From Kribbella solani (GTDB taxonomy: Bacteria > Actinomycetota > Actinomycetes > Propionibacteriales > Kribbellaceae): 64,000 bases of DNA. The notes under the pieces are model-generated. The model was given only the letters and a program-made list of their open reading frames with translations. It made no database searches and had not been told where the DNA came from. Where the stretch lies: positions 4,464,001 through 4,528,000 of the forward strand of contig NZ_JACHNF010000001.1 of assembly GCF_014205295.1 (NCBI RefSeq), read 5' to 3'. Below are positions 1-9,087 of the stretch, piece by piece (position 1 is the stretch's first letter; every line of letters begins with the position of its first letter). Both the position numbers and the translations under genes were made by a program.

Positions 1-662
1 AGCACGGCCGACTTGTCCCACGAAGCACCCACCCAGGCCGGGAATCCGGTGCCAACGCTGGAGTCCGTGAGCACATTGCCCATCCAGGACGCGACCGCGA
101 TGTCGTACTCGGCCGTGTGTACGTACGCCGCCGCCGCCAGCTGCTGCCGCTGCTCCAGCGAGAACCCGCCGTCACCCAGCGCCGCGACCAGGGCCGGGTA
201 CTGGGAAGGCGAGGTCAGCACGGCGACGTTCGCGTGGTTCTTCGCGGCGCCGCGAACCATCGACGGGCCGCCGATGTCGATCTGCTCGATGCACTCGTCG
301 ACCGACGCGCCGGACGCGACCGTCTCGGTGAACGGGTACAGGTTGCTGACCAGCAGCTCGAACGGCTCGACCCGCATCTCCTTCAGCTGCTCGAGGTGAT
401 CCGGCTTCCGCAGGTCCGCGAGCAGGCCCGCGTGAACGAGCGGATGCAGCGTCTTGACCCGCCCGTCGAGGCACTCCGGGAACCCGGTCAGCTCCTCGAC
501 CTTCGTCACCGGCACCCCGGAGGCCGCGATCCGGGCGGCAGTGGAGCCGGTCGACACCAGCTGGACACCGGCGGCGTGCAGCGCGGCCGCGAGCTCCTCC
601 AGACCGGTCTTGTCGTAGACGCTGATCAGCGCCCGGCGGATCGGCCTGCGGTCGGTGCTCAC
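1..662 (-). CDS. purH: Bifunctional AICAR formyltransferase / IMP cyclohydrolase, partial
   Basis: Catalyses the last two steps of IMP synthesis in the cytoplasm. About 220 N-terminal residues of the usual ~520 are visible; the gene leaves the window at its 3' end. The visible part is the MGS-like IMP cyclohydrolase domain: it opens RRALISVYDKTGLEELA and continues with the STGSTAARI loop, VKTLHPLVHAGLLA and DIGGPSMVRGAAKNHANVAV. The start is GTG at 660-662, overlapping the purN stop as GTGA, so the two purine genes are translationally coupled. The formyltransferase domain lies outside the window. Confidence 0.95.
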   Translation of the reverse strand, partial: MSTDRRPIRRALISVYDKTGLEELAAALHAAGVQLVSTGSTAARIAASGVPVTKVEELTGFPECLDGRVKTLHPLVHAGLLADLRKPDHLEQLKEMRVEPFELLVSNLYPFTETVASGASVDECIEQIDIGGPSMVRGAAKNHANVAVLTSPSQYPALVAALGDGGFSLEQRQQLAAAAYVHTAEYDIAVASWMGNVLTDSSVGTGFPAWVGASWDKSAV

Positions 663-1285
663 TTCAGTCGAACCTTTCGTCCGGTGATGGTCCAGCCGTC
701 GCGGACCAGCCGGCCGACCCACTCCACCAGCTGGCGGCGTTCGACCTCCTTGATCCGCTCGGTCAGGGTTTCTTCGGTGTCGTCGTCCTCGACCGGGACC
801 ACGACCTGGGCGATGATCGGCCCGGTGTCGACGCCGCCGTCCACGAAGAACAGCGTCGCGCCGGCCACCTTCACGCCGTACGCGAGCGCGTCCCGCGGCC
901 CGTGAATCCCGGGGAAGGCCGGCAGCAGCGCGTTGTGGGTGTTGAGGTACCGGTCGCCGAACGCGGCCAGGAAGTCGTCCCCGACCAGCTTCAGGAATCC
1001 GGCCGAGATGACCAGATCGGGTTTGTGCTCGGCCACCGACGCGGTCAGCGCCTGGTCCCAGCCGGACCGCTCCGGGAACTCCTTGACCTTGTGTACGAAG
1101 GTCGGCACGCCGGCCGCCGCGGCCCGGTCCAGTCCGGCGATCCCGTCGCGGTCGGCGCCGACGGCGACCACCTGGGCGCCGTACGCCGGGTCCGCGCAGG
1201 CGTCCAGCAGGGCCTGCAGGTTCGACCCGGACCCCGACACGAGCACGACGAGACGTGCGGGACCGGGATCTGCAGCAGAAGTCAC
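659..1285 (-). CDS. purN: Phosphoribosylglycinamide formyltransferase
   Basis: Transfers a formyl group from 10-formyl-THF to GAR in purine synthesis. The 208-residue length is normal. The N-terminal GSGSNLQALL phosphate-binding loop is present, and the catalytic triad region reads NTHNALLPAFPG (Asn and His kept; many homologues have HPSLLP here), followed by DGGVDTGPII with the catalytic Asp. The stop overlaps the purH GTG start, giving a purN-purH operon order. The gene upstream on the same strand (DUF6350) ends 53 nt away and may be co-transcribed. Confidence 0.96.
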   Translation of the reverse strand: MTSAADPGPARLVVLVSGSGSNLQALLDACADPAYGAQVVAVGADRDGIAGLDRAAAAGVPTFVHKVKEFPERSGWDQALTASVAEHKPDLVISAGFLKLVGDDFLAAFGDRYLNTHNALLPAFPGIHGPRDALAYGVKVAGATLFFVDGGVDTGPIIAQVVVPVEDDDTEETLTERIKEVERRQLVEWVGRLVRDGWTITGRKVRLK

Positions 1286-1338
1286 GCCCGGAGCTTATCG
1301 CCCACCGTCACCTGTCCCGTCAGCCGGGCGCGGGGACG

Positions 1339-2580
1339 CTACTCGGCCGGGGTGGCCGCTGGGTCGGGCCGGCGGCGGGACGACACGACGGCGGCCGTGA
1401 TCGCGGCACCGATCGCCATCCCCGCGGCCAGTACGCCGGCCGCCGGCAGCGCCTGCGGTACGCCGACCGAAGCCATCCGCCCCGGTCCGGCCGACCCACC
1501 GGCGAGCGCCATCAGCGCGAACAGCACCACGCCCGCGAGCAGCGCGGACATCCCGCCGCGAAGCGCGTACGCATCCCAGCCGAGCGCGTCCGCGTCCTGC
1601 GCGGCCAGCCCACGGCGTACGACGATCAGCCCGGCGACCACGCCCGCGAGCAGCGGAACGACCGCGGTCAGCACCAGCAGGTACGAGGGCGTCGAACCGT
1701 CGGCGGGTACGGCGGCGAGGAGCGGAAGCGCGGGCAGGTTCCCGACGTCCACGCCGGTCGGCGCGACCGTCGTGCCGGTGCCGAGCTGGAAACCCGGTCC
1801 GGCCAGAAACGCGACCACGTACAGGATCATGTTCGGCATCAGCATCAGGCAGATCGCGAACAGTACGACCGACCCGATCACGCCCGCGTCGAGGAGCTCG
1901 AGCATCCCGGTGATCCGGGAGAAGTGGATCGCGAGCAATACGGCGTACAGCACCGCGGCGAGCGCGATCACCGTCAGTACGGCGGCCAGCGCGGCCGGTA
2001 CCGCGTCCCGCAGCCCGGGCGGGGTCGCGTCGGCAAGATCCTCGGCGGCACCGGACTCGACCAGAATGCCCGCGGACCCGGCCACCAGCGCCAGCGAGAA
2101 CGCGCCGAGGAACGCTCCCAGCGCCGACACCTTCAGCGAACCGTCCGCGACGAACAGCGCGACGATCAGGGCGCCGAGGCCGTACACCAGCGCGTACGCC
2201 CCGGACAGCGCGAGCAGGTCCTTGGTCCGGTCGGCCGCGCTGGAGCGGGCCGCCGCCTTGCCGCCGCGGTACAGGCACCAGGCGAAGAACAGGCTCAGCC
2301 CGAGCGGCGCGATGGAGATCCGGCCGGTACCAATGGTGACGCCGGCCTTGTGCGCGACCAGCCAGGCGGACGCGCCGGCCCGGACCGCGCCGGAGGCACC
2401 GCCGAAGGTGGCGCCGAGCCAGCCGATCACCGCGACCGCGGCGCAGGTCAGCAGACCGGTGAGCAGGCATGCTCCCGCGGAGATCACGGCCGCCACGACC
2501 ATCGGTTTGGTCTGGGCGTCGATCTCCGGCGCGCCCGATTCACCGTCCCGGGCGTTGGGTCGGCTCAGCATGTCGGTCAT
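1339..2580 (-). CDS. DUF6350 polytopic membrane protein (PerM-like)
   Basis: A 413-residue integral membrane protein with roughly ten hydrophobic helices and short loops. The GASAWLVAHK and ISIAPLGLSLFFAW segments match my memory of the actinobacterial DUF6350 family, whose mycobacterial member PerM (Rv0955) is linked to cell division. The ATG at 2578-2580 (MTDMLSRPN) is chosen because a GGGGG Shine-Dalgarno lies just before it; upstream extension of the frame to 2778 gives non-family sequence. It sits directly upstream of purN, a neighbourhood I recall as common in actinobacteria. Molecular function is not known from sequence. Confidence 0.8.
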   Translation of the reverse strand: MTDMLSRPNARDGESGAPEIDAQTKPMVVAAVISAGACLLTGLLTCAAVAVIGWLGATFGGASGAVRAGASAWLVAHKAGVTIGTGRISIAPLGLSLFFAWCLYRGGKAAARSSAADRTKDLLALSGAYALVYGLGALIVALFVADGSLKVSALGAFLGAFSLALVAGSAGILVESGAAEDLADATPPGLRDAVPAALAAVLTVIALAAVLYAVLLAIHFSRITGMLELLDAGVIGSVVLFAICLMLMPNMILYVVAFLAGPGFQLGTGTTVAPTGVDVGNLPALPLLAAVPADGSTPSYLLVLTAVVPLLAGVVAGLIVVRRGLAAQDADALGWDAYALRGGMSALLAGVVLFALMALAGGSAGPGRMASVGVPQALPAAGVLAAGMAIGAAITAAVVSSRRRPDPAATPAE

Positions 2581-2756
2581 CTGACCCCCATCGTCTCCCC
2601 GCACCCGGACCCCACTCGTCCTGACACGCCGGATGTGCGAGACTTCAGCCCGCCTGTTCACCCTCAGTTGCCCTGCGTTCGCATGCTGGTGGCTGGGTTG
2701 GGGGCGACATGGGTCCACCCGGTACTGTCGGGTGGAATCAGTCAGGAGGTCGAGCT

Positions 2757-4091
2757 TTGGCCGGTTCCCACCGTGCATCGCGCGGCGGCGGTCGCGCCGC
2801 TGCCCGGGAAGCGCGTCGGCAGCAGACGCGGAAGCGGAACCAGACGATCGCCGCCGGAGTCGCGGTCGTGGTGCTGGTCGGCGGCGGCGGTGTCGCCGCG
2901 CTGAACGCGTTCGGCGGCGACAAGGCGGCCGGGCCGAAGGCAGGTAACAGCCCGTCCGACGACAAGCCGTCGCAGTCGAAGGTGCTGGCCGACGACAAGA
3001 CGCTGCTGGACGCCGCGGGCGCGAAGTCGCTCGGCGCGGCCGGCGCCTGGGCGGTCGCCAAGACCACCGACGGCGAAGCGACCCCGAACAGCTCCTTCGT
3101 CTGCCAGCCGCAGCGCTACGCCGACCCGTCCGGCCTGCGTACCTGGGTTCGTACCTTCCAGAACCCGGCCACCAAGGAGACCGCGGTCCAATACGTCGAG
3201 GTCTCGAACGACCAGCCGACCGCCGCGAAGACGTACAACGCGGTGGTCCGCTGGCTGAGTCAGTGCAGCACGCCGCAGACCCGGCTGTCGGCCGGCTACC
3301 TGACCACCGGCGTCGGCCAAACCGGCGTGATCGCGGTCTTCGGGCAGACCCCGGGCGTCACGACCAAGTACAAGACGGTCGCGGTCACGCTGGTCGGGCA
3401 GGCCACGATGGTGGTCGAGCACGACACGGTGGCCGCCAAGCCCCCACTGCCGGCCGCGGTGCTGGCCACCGCGAACACCGCGGCGAAGAAGATCTGCGCC
3501 GAGTCCGGCGGCTGCGGCACCGGCGCGCCGGTCGCGAAGCCGGCCCTGCTGCCGAACACCGACAGCCCCGGGTTCATGGCACCGGTGGACCTGCCGCTGC
3601 TGCCCGCGATCGACAAGCCGTGGGTGAGCGCGACCGCGAAGGCGGCCGGCCCCGGTACCGGCTGCGAGAAGCTCGACTTCAAGAAGGCGAAGGCGGCGAA
3701 GTACGGCAGCGTGACGTACGTGACGCCCGACGCGAAGGTACCGACCGAGTTCGGCCTGGACGACACGGTGGCCAAGTTCGCCAGTACGAACGCGGCGGCG
3801 AGCTTCGTCAGCCAGATCCGGAAGAACGTGGACAGCTGCGAGAAGAACGTCTCGAACGCGAAGGTGGAGTCGACCGGGACGCTACAGACCAGCACGATCA
3901 AGGGCGAGAGCTGGAAGGCGACGTACGCCACCGGCGACGGGAAGAAGTACGTGTACCGGATCGGAATCGCCGGATCCGGGGACCGCGCGGTGTACCTGCT
4001 CTTCCCGGTGCTGAAGTCACTCGACCTGACCGATGCCGCGTTCAACGAGACGCTGGCGCGGGCCGTCGACCGGTCCGCCGCCTACAAATAG
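2757..4091 (+). CDS. Membrane-anchored extracytoplasmic protein, PknH-sensor-like
   Basis: A 444-residue protein with a very basic N-terminus (Arg/Lys-rich, residues 1-30), one transmembrane helix (IAAGVAVVVLVGGGGVAAL), a Ser/Lys-rich linker and two similar extracellular regions (about 70-230 and 250-430). Cysteines are few and spaced as if paired (SFVCQP with LSQCST; ICAESGGCG; TGCEK with DSCEKN), as in PknH-like extracellular sensor domains. TTG at 2757 is chosen as start because AGGAGG sits 6-7 nt before it; the upstream ATG at 2709 lies before that ribosome site. No enzyme motif is visible. It converges on sucD across a strong terminator. Confidence 0.7.
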   Translation: MAGSHRASRGGGRAAAREARRQQTRKRNQTIAAGVAVVVLVGGGGVAALNAFGGDKAAGPKAGNSPSDDKPSQSKVLADDKTLLDAAGAKSLGAAGAWAVAKTTDGEATPNSSFVCQPQRYADPSGLRTWVRTFQNPATKETAVQYVEVSNDQPTAAKTYNAVVRWLSQCSTPQTRLSAGYLTTGVGQTGVIAVFGQTPGVTTKYKTVAVTLVGQATMVVEHDTVAAKPPLPAAVLATANTAAKKICAESGGCGTGAPVAKPALLPNTDSPGFMAPVDLPLLPAIDKPWVSATAKAAGPGTGCEKLDFKKAKAAKYGSVTYVTPDAKVPTEFGLDDTVAKFASTNAAASFVSQIRKNVDSCEKNVSNAKVESTGTLQTSTIKGESWKATYATGDGKKYVYRIGIAGSGDRAVYLLFPVLKSLDLTDAAFNETLARAVDRSAAYK

Positions 4092-4094
4092 CAA

Positions 4095-4128
4095 CGGGAC
4101 CTGCCCCCAGGTAAGAGGGCAGGTCCCG
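4095..4128. terminator. Bidirectional terminator between gene 2757-4091 and sucD
   Basis: A perfect 12-bp inverted repeat (CGGGACCTGCCC at 4095-4106 with its complement at 4117-4128) and a 10-nt loop lies between two convergent stop codons 47 nt apart. It can serve both transcripts. Confidence 0.85.
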
Positions 4129-4138
4129 CGCCGCGAGA

Positions 4139-5050
4139 CTACTTCGTCAGGTCCTGCATGATGCCGCGCATCAGGTTGGCGGTCTCGGTCGGCGTCTTGC
4201 CGACCTTCACGCCGGCGGCCTCGAGGGCCTCCTGCTTCGCGGCCGCCGTACCGGATGAACCCGAGACGATCGCGCCGGCGTGGCCCATCGTCTTGCCCTC
4301 CGGCGCGGTGAAGCCGGCCACGTAGCCGACCACCGGCTTGGTCACGTTCGCCTTGATGAACGCGGCCGCCCGCTCCTCGGCGTCGCCGCCGATCTCGCCG
4401 ATCATCACGATCGCGTCGGTGTCCGGGTCGTCCTGGAACGCCTGCAGCGCGTCGATGTGGGTGGTACCGATGATCGGGTCACCGCCGATCCCGATCGCGG
4501 TGGAGAAGCCGAAGTCACGCAGTTCGTACATCATCTGGTACGTCAGCGTGCCGGACTTCGAGACCAGCCCGATCCGGCCCTGACCGGCGATGTCGGCCGG
4601 GATGATGCCGGCGTTCGACGCGCCCGGGGTGATGATGCCGGGGCAGTTCGGGCCGATGATCCGGGTCTTGCCGGACGCCTGCGCGGCGGCGAAGAACGCG
4701 GCGGTGTCGTGGACCGGCACGCCCTCGGTGATGACGACGACCAGCGGCATCTCGGCCGCGATCGCCTCCAGCACGGCGTCCTTGGTGAACTTCTCCGGGA
4801 CGAAGATGACCGACACGTTCGCGCCGGTCTCCTTGATCGCGTCCGCGACCGAACCGAACACCGGGACGGACAATTGTCCACCATCGAAGGCTGCGCCCTC
4901 AAAAAGAATGCTCTGCCCGGCCTTACGGGGGTTCACGCCGCCGACGATGTTGGTACCCGAGGCAAGCATCCGGGTGGTGTGCTTGGTGCCCTCGGAGCCG
5001 GTCATGCCCTGGACGATGACCTTGCTGTCCTTGGTCAGGAAGATAGACAT
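4139..5050 (-). CDS. sucD: Succinyl-CoA synthetase alpha subunit
   Basis: ADP-forming succinate-CoA ligase alpha subunit, TCA cycle. The 303-residue length is usual. The CoA-binding N-terminus has VIVQGMTGSEGTKH, the middle has IGPNCPGIITPG, and the phosphohistidine loop GHAGAIVSGSSGTAAAK is intact near residue 255. ATG at 5048-5050 follows AAGGG. It lies 12 nt downstream of sucC on the same strand, forming the usual sucCD operon ending at the terminator at 4095-4128. Confidence 0.97.
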   Translation of the reverse strand: MSIFLTKDSKVIVQGMTGSEGTKHTTRMLASGTNIVGGVNPRKAGQSILFEGAAFDGGQLSVPVFGSVADAIKETGANVSVIFVPEKFTKDAVLEAIAAEMPLVVVITEGVPVHDTAAFFAAAQASGKTRIIGPNCPGIITPGASNAGIIPADIAGQGRIGLVSKSGTLTYQMMYELRDFGFSTAIGIGGDPIIGTTHIDALQAFQDDPDTDAIVMIGEIGGDAEERAAAFIKANVTKPVVGYVAGFTAPEGKTMGHAGAIVSGSSGTAAAKQEALEAAGVKVGKTPTETANLMRGIMQDLTK

Positions 5051-5062
5051 TTCGGCGATCCC

Positions 5063-6235
5063 TTACTTCGCTGCCAGCTCGGCGGCGCGCTTGGCGGCGC
5101 CGTCCATCGTGTCGACCCGCTCCAGACCGGCGAGGCCCGCCTCGTCGAGAATCCGGCGGCCCTCCTCGGCGTTGTTCCCGTCCAGCCGGACCACCAGCGG
5201 CTTCGAGACGGCCTCGCCCCGCGAAGCCAGCAGCTCGAACGCCTGCACGATGCCGTTCGCGACCGCGTCACAGGCGGTGATCCCGCCGAACACGTTCACG
5301 AACACGCTCTGTACCTGCGGGTCCGAGATGATGATCTCCAGCCCGTTCGCCATCACCTCGGCGCTCGCGCCACCACCGATGTCGAGGAAGTTGGCCGGCT
5401 TCTGACCGCCGAACTCCTCACCGGCGTACGCGACCACGTCCAGCGTCGACATGACCAGACCCGCGCCGTTGCCGATGATGCCGACGGAGCCGTCCAGCTT
5501 CACGTAGTTCAGGCCCTTGGCCTTGGCCGCCGCCTCCAGCGGGTCGGCCGCGGTGACGTCCTCGAACTCGGCGTGGTCCGGGTGCCGGAAGGACGCGTTC
5601 TCGTCCAGCGAGACCTTGCCGTCCAGCGCCTCGACGTTGCCGTCCTCGAGCTTGACCAGCGGGTTCACCTCGACCAGCGAAGCGTCCTCGGCGATGAACA
5701 CCTGGTACAGCTTCACGATCTCCGGGACCACCGCGTCGATCACGTCGGCCGGGTACTTGGCCGCGGTCGCGATCTCCCGCGCCTTCGCCTCGTCCACGCC
5801 GGTGGCCGGGTCGATCGAGATCTGCGCGACCGCGTCCGGGTTGGTGTGCGCGACCTCCTCGATCTCCATCCCGCCCGCCGCGGAGGCGATGCAGAGGTAG
5901 TTCCGGTTCGCCCGGTCGACCAGGAAGGAGAAGTAGTACTCCTCCGCGATCGCCGCGGCCGGAACGATGTTCAGGATCTTGACGACGTGGCCCTTGATGT
6001 CCAGCCCGAGGATCTCGCGGGCCTTCTCCTCCGCCTCGTCCGGGCTGCTCGCCAGCTTCACGCCACCGGCCTTGCCGCGGCCACCGGTCTTGACCTGGGC
6101 CTTCACGACCACCCGGCCGCCGATCTTCTCGGCCGCCGCGCGGGCTTCCTCCGGAGTCGTGACAACCGCACCCACGGTCGTCCGCACCCCGTGCTTGGCG
6201 AAGACCGTCTTCGCCTGGAATTCCATCAGATCCAC
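5063..6235 (-). CDS. sucC: Succinyl-CoA synthetase beta subunit (ADP-forming)
   Basis: Beta subunit of succinate-CoA ligase with an ATP-grasp domain (residues ~9-220) and a ligase-CoA domain. The 390-residue length fits the family when GTG at 6233-6235 (VDLMEFQAKTVFAKHG) is the start, the standard SucC N-terminus; upstream codons to 6298 are not family sequence. The VKAQVKTGGRGKAGGVK ATP-grasp lysine region and the GGITACDAVANGI loop are present. Its 5' region is shared with the divergent alpha-glucosidase gene at 6363. Confidence 0.96.
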   Translation of the reverse strand: MDLMEFQAKTVFAKHGVRTTVGAVVTTPEEARAAAEKIGGRVVVKAQVKTGGRGKAGGVKLASSPDEAEEKAREILGLDIKGHVVKILNIVPAAAIAEEYYFSFLVDRANRNYLCIASAAGGMEIEEVAHTNPDAVAQISIDPATGVDEAKAREIATAAKYPADVIDAVVPEIVKLYQVFIAEDASLVEVNPLVKLEDGNVEALDGKVSLDENASFRHPDHAEFEDVTAADPLEAAAKAKGLNYVKLDGSVGIIGNGAGLVMSTLDVVAYAGEEFGGQKPANFLDIGGGASAEVMANGLEIIISDPQVQSVFVNVFGGITACDAVANGIVQAFELLASRGEAVSKPLVVRLDGNNAEEGRRILDEAGLAGLERVDTMDGAAKRAAELAAK

Positions 6236-6362
6236 GAGTGTGGTCCCTCTCTCGCCTGTACGGATTCCTGACACTAGCCACCCTGGTGTCGCGGGCAACA
6301 GCCGGGGTACTCGCTGAGACGACTGTCACAGCCGCTCCCGGCCCCGTGCGAGGCTTGTCCGC

Positions 6363-8000
6363 ATGACTGATTCTGAGACCAGACCAGCTGCCGACTGGTG
6401 GCGTAGCGCGGTCGTTTACCAGGTGTACCCGCGGTCGTTCGCCGATGCGGACGGTGACGGCACCGGTGACCTGAACGGCATCCGCGCCAAGCTGCCGTAC
6501 CTGGCCGAGCTCGGCGTGGACGCGCTGTGGATCAGTCCCTGGTACCCGTCCCCGCTGCTCGACGGCGGGTACGACGTGGCCGACTACCGTGACATCAACC
6601 CGGAGTTCGGCACCCTCGCCGACGCCGACGCGCTGATCGCCGAGGCGCACGCGCTCGGCCTGCGGATCCTGATCGACCTGGTCCCGAACCACTGCTCCTG
6701 GGAGCACCCGTGGTTCAAGGCCGCGCTGGCCGCCGGCAAGGGCTCGCCGGAGCGCGACCTGTTCTGGTTCCGGGACGGCAAGGACGGGCAGCCGCCGACC
6801 AACTGGCCGGCCGCGTTCGGCGGCCCGGCCTGGCAGCAGCTCGACGACGGCGACTGGTACCTGCACCTGTTCGACATCTCCCAGCCGGACTGGAACTGGG
6901 ACCACCCGAAGGTGATCGAGGAGTTCGATTCGATCCTGCGGTTCTGGTTCGACCGCGGCGTGGACGGGTTCCGGATCGATGTCGCCGACTCGATGGCGAA
7001 GGACGCCGGCCTGCCGGACGTACCGCTGGAGGACGGGCAGCCGACCCGGGAGAAGTACGTCGGGAACCCGTTCTACGACCAGCCCGGCGTACACGCCATC
7101 CACCAGCGCTGGCGCGCGATCGCGGACGAGTACGCGGACACGCCGCAAGGTCCGCGGGTGTTCGTCGCCGAGGCGTGGCTTTCGCCGGCCGAGCGGCTCG
7201 CCCAGTACGTCCGGCCGAACGAACTGCACTCCGCGTTCAACTTCGACGCCCTGCGCGCGGCCTGGGACGCGAAGGAACTGCGCGAGGTGATCGACCACAC
7301 CACCGAGAACCTGTGGGCGGTCGGCGCGCCGGCGACCTGGGTGCTGAGCAACCACGACACGATCCGGCACCGCACCAGGTTCGGGCGGGACAAGAAGGAC
7401 GCGCTGGAGGGCGCGGGGGTCGTACCCACCGATCTCGCCCTCGGCCTGCGCCGGGCCCGGGCCGCGGCTCTGCTGGAGCTGGCGCTGCCGGGCGGCGCGT
7501 ACGTGTATCAGGGTGACGAGCTCGGTCTGCCCGAGGTGGAGGACCTGCCCGAGGACGTACTCGACGACCCGACCTGGGAGCGCTCCGGCCACACCGTCCG
7601 CGGCCGCGACGGCTGCCGGGTACCGATCCCGTGGTCCGGCTCGGAGCCGCCGTACGGCTTCGGCCCCGGCACCGAGCAGCCGTGGCTGCCGCAGCCCGCG
7701 GACTGGTCACCGCTGACCGCCGAGGCGCAGACCGACGACCCGGACAGCCACCTGAACCTGTACAAGTCGGCGCTCCGGATTCGCCGCGGCCACGCCGCGC
7801 TCGGCGAGGGCCGGCTGGCCTGGGACCAGGACGCACCGGAGGGCATCCTGTCCTTCACCCGCGACCCCGGCTTCCAGTGCGTTGTGAACCTGAGCGACGC
7901 CCCGGTCCCGCTGCCCCCGCACCAGAAGATCCTGCTCACCAGCGCCCCACTGAGCGCCGGCGAGCTCCCGCCGGACACCACGGTCTGGCTCGAGAGCTGA
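6363..8000 (+). CDS. GH13 alpha-glucosidase / oligo-1,6-glucosidase family
   Basis: A 545-residue cytoplasmic glycoside hydrolase family 13 enzyme with no signal peptide, expected to hydrolyse imported maltose-, isomaltose- or trehalose-like alpha-glucosides. The catalytic set is complete: nucleophile Asp in GFRIDVAD (about residue 206), acid/base Glu in FVAEAW (about 267), transition-state Asp in LSNHDT (about 331), and DLVPNH in conserved region I. It faces a convergent CUT1 sugar ABC operon (8057-11567), so the two units probably form one alpha-glucoside uptake and cleavage pathway, as agl clusters do in Streptomyces. Exact linkage specificity cannot be read here. Confidence 0.92.
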   Translation: MTDSETRPAADWWRSAVVYQVYPRSFADADGDGTGDLNGIRAKLPYLAELGVDALWISPWYPSPLLDGGYDVADYRDINPEFGTLADADALIAEAHALGLRILIDLVPNHCSWEHPWFKAALAAGKGSPERDLFWFRDGKDGQPPTNWPAAFGGPAWQQLDDGDWYLHLFDISQPDWNWDHPKVIEEFDSILRFWFDRGVDGFRIDVADSMAKDAGLPDVPLEDGQPTREKYVGNPFYDQPGVHAIHQRWRAIADEYADTPQGPRVFVAEAWLSPAERLAQYVRPNELHSAFNFDALRAAWDAKELREVIDHTTENLWAVGAPATWVLSNHDTIRHRTRFGRDKKDALEGAGVVPTDLALGLRRARAAALLELALPGGAYVYQGDELGLPEVEDLPEDVLDDPTWERSGHTVRGRDGCRVPIPWSGSEPPYGFGPGTEQPWLPQPADWSPLTAEAQTDDPDSHLNLYKSALRIRRGHAALGEGRLAWDQDAPEGILSFTRDPGFQCVVNLSDAPVPLPPHQKILLTSAPLSAGELPPDTTVWLES

Positions 8001-8006
8001 CACAAA

Positions 8007-8038
8007 AGAACGGCCGGGGCGAGCGCCCCGGCCGTTCT
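8007..8038. terminator. Strong bidirectional terminator after alpha-glucosidase and microprotein genes
   Basis: A perfect 14-bp stem (AGAACGGCCGGGGC at 8007-8020, complement at 8025-8038) with a GAGC tetraloop. On the minus strand it is followed by TTTTGTG, so it also ends the ABC operon transcript. Confidence 0.9.
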
Positions 8039-8056
8039 GTTTGCTGCCTGCAACTG

Positions 8057-8230
8057 TTACCGGAACCGCGAGCGGTCCTCACGGTCCCGGCGGTCCCGCT
8101 CCCTGTCCTCGCGGTCCCGCCGGTCGCGATCTTCCCGATCGCGGCGGTCCCGGTCGGCCTGCGCCCGGCGGTCGCGCTCGTCGCGCTCCCGACGGGCCCG
8201 GTCCTCCGCGTTGCGGCGGAACAGGCTCAC
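8057..8230 (-). CDS. 57-residue Arg/Asp/Glu-rich microprotein coupled to ABC permease
   Basis: An open frame from GTG (8228-8230) to TAA (8057-8059). It begins MSLFRRNAEDRARR and then runs almost entirely as DR/RD/ER units, ending DRSRFR. By count 25 Arg, 13 Asp and 7 Glu make up 45 of 57 residues, predicting a single highly charged helix or disordered polyampholyte. The GTG overlaps the permease stop as GTGA, the same coupling used elsewhere in this operon, and the strong terminator follows only after its stop. That placement is why I call it a real gene despite the low complexity. I recognise no family. A membrane-surface or permease-associated role is a guess. Confidence 0.65.
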   Translation of the reverse strand: MSLFRRNAEDRARRERDERDRRAQADRDRRDREDRDRRDREDRERDRRDREDRSRFR

Positions 8231-9087
8231 TTCACGCCGCCTGCCGTCAGGCCGGCCACGATCCGGCGCTGGAACAGCAGCACCGCGATCACCAGCGGGA
8301 TCGTGACGACCACACCGGCGGCCATCTGACTACCGAACGGTTGGTCCCGTCCGGTCGCGCCGGTGAACTGCGACACGATCACGTTCGCGGTCTGGATCGA
8401 CTTCTTGTTCGTCATGCTCAGCGCGATCATGAACTCGTTCCAGGCCGCGATGAAGGTGATGATCGCGGTGGTGAACACGCCGGGCGCCGCCAGCGGGATG
8501 ATGACCTTGCGGAACGCCTGAGCCGGCGTACAGCCGTCCACCATCGCCGCCTGCTCGAGTTCCTGCGGCATCTGCCGGAAGAACGCGGTCAGGTTCCACA
8601 CCGCCAGTGGCAGCGCGAACGACAGGCTGGGCACGATCATCGCCTGGTACGTGTTGATCCACTTGATGTCGACGAACAGCTTCAGCAGCGGCACGACCAG
8701 CGAGATACCGGGGAACATCGAGGTGGTGATGATGATCGCCAGCACCAGGTTCTTGCCCTTGAAGTCCAGCCGGGCCAGCGTGTACGCCGCCACCATGCCG
8801 ATGATCAGCGTCAGGATCGTCACCGACCCGGCCACGATCAGGCTGTTCAGCAGACCCCGGCCGAAGCCGTTGCCGCTGGCAAACACGTCCTTGAAGTTCT
8901 GGATCGAGAACGGCAGCGGGAGCGGCGCGTTCGAGAACTGGTCGGACGGCCGGCGGAAGGCCGAGACGACCATCCAGTAGAACGGCGCCAGGCAGTACAG
9001 CACGATCACGACGATGCCCAGCAACGGCAGCCAGCGCTTCAGCGCGGCGTTCTCACCGGCCCGGACCTGCGGAATGTCGGCGGCCAT
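8227..9087 (-). CDS. CUT1 sugar ABC transporter permease (MalG-like)
   Basis: A 286-residue inner-membrane permease with six predicted helices. The cytoplasmic EAA loop, which contacts the ATPase, reads QELEQAAMVDGCTPAQAF. ATG at 9085-9087 overlaps the stop of the MalF-like gene as ATGA. It forms the translocation channel with the MalF-like subunit for the sugar bound by the lipoprotein at 10245-11567. No ATP-binding subunit is encoded nearby, so a shared MsiK-type ATPase elsewhere is expected. Confidence 0.93.
   Translation of the reverse strand: MAADIPQVRAGENAALKRWLPLLGIVVIVLYCLAPFYWMVVSAFRRPSDQFSNAPLPLPFSIQNFKDVFASGNGFGRGLLNSLIVAGSVTILTLIIGMVAAYTLARLDFKGKNLVLAIIITTSMFPGISLVVPLLKLFVDIKWINTYQAMIVPSLSFALPLAVWNLTAFFRQMPQELEQAAMVDGCTPAQAFRKVIIPLAAPGVFTTAIITFIAAWNEFMIALSMTNKKSIQTANVIVSQFTGATGRDQPFGSQMAAGVVVTIPLVIAVLLFQRRIVAGLTAGGVK

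Noticed and set aside
902..2904. Long plus-strand frames opposite purN and the DUF6350 gene
   Set aside because: Ser/Thr/Ala/Pro- and Arg/Gly-rich shadow sequence; the minus strand carries recognisable transmembrane and GART motifs.
4280..7592. Long open frames opposite sucCD and the alpha-glucosidase (4280-6271 plus strand, 5418-7592 minus strand)
   Set aside because: They run antisense to genes with complete catalytic motifs and show no family sequence.
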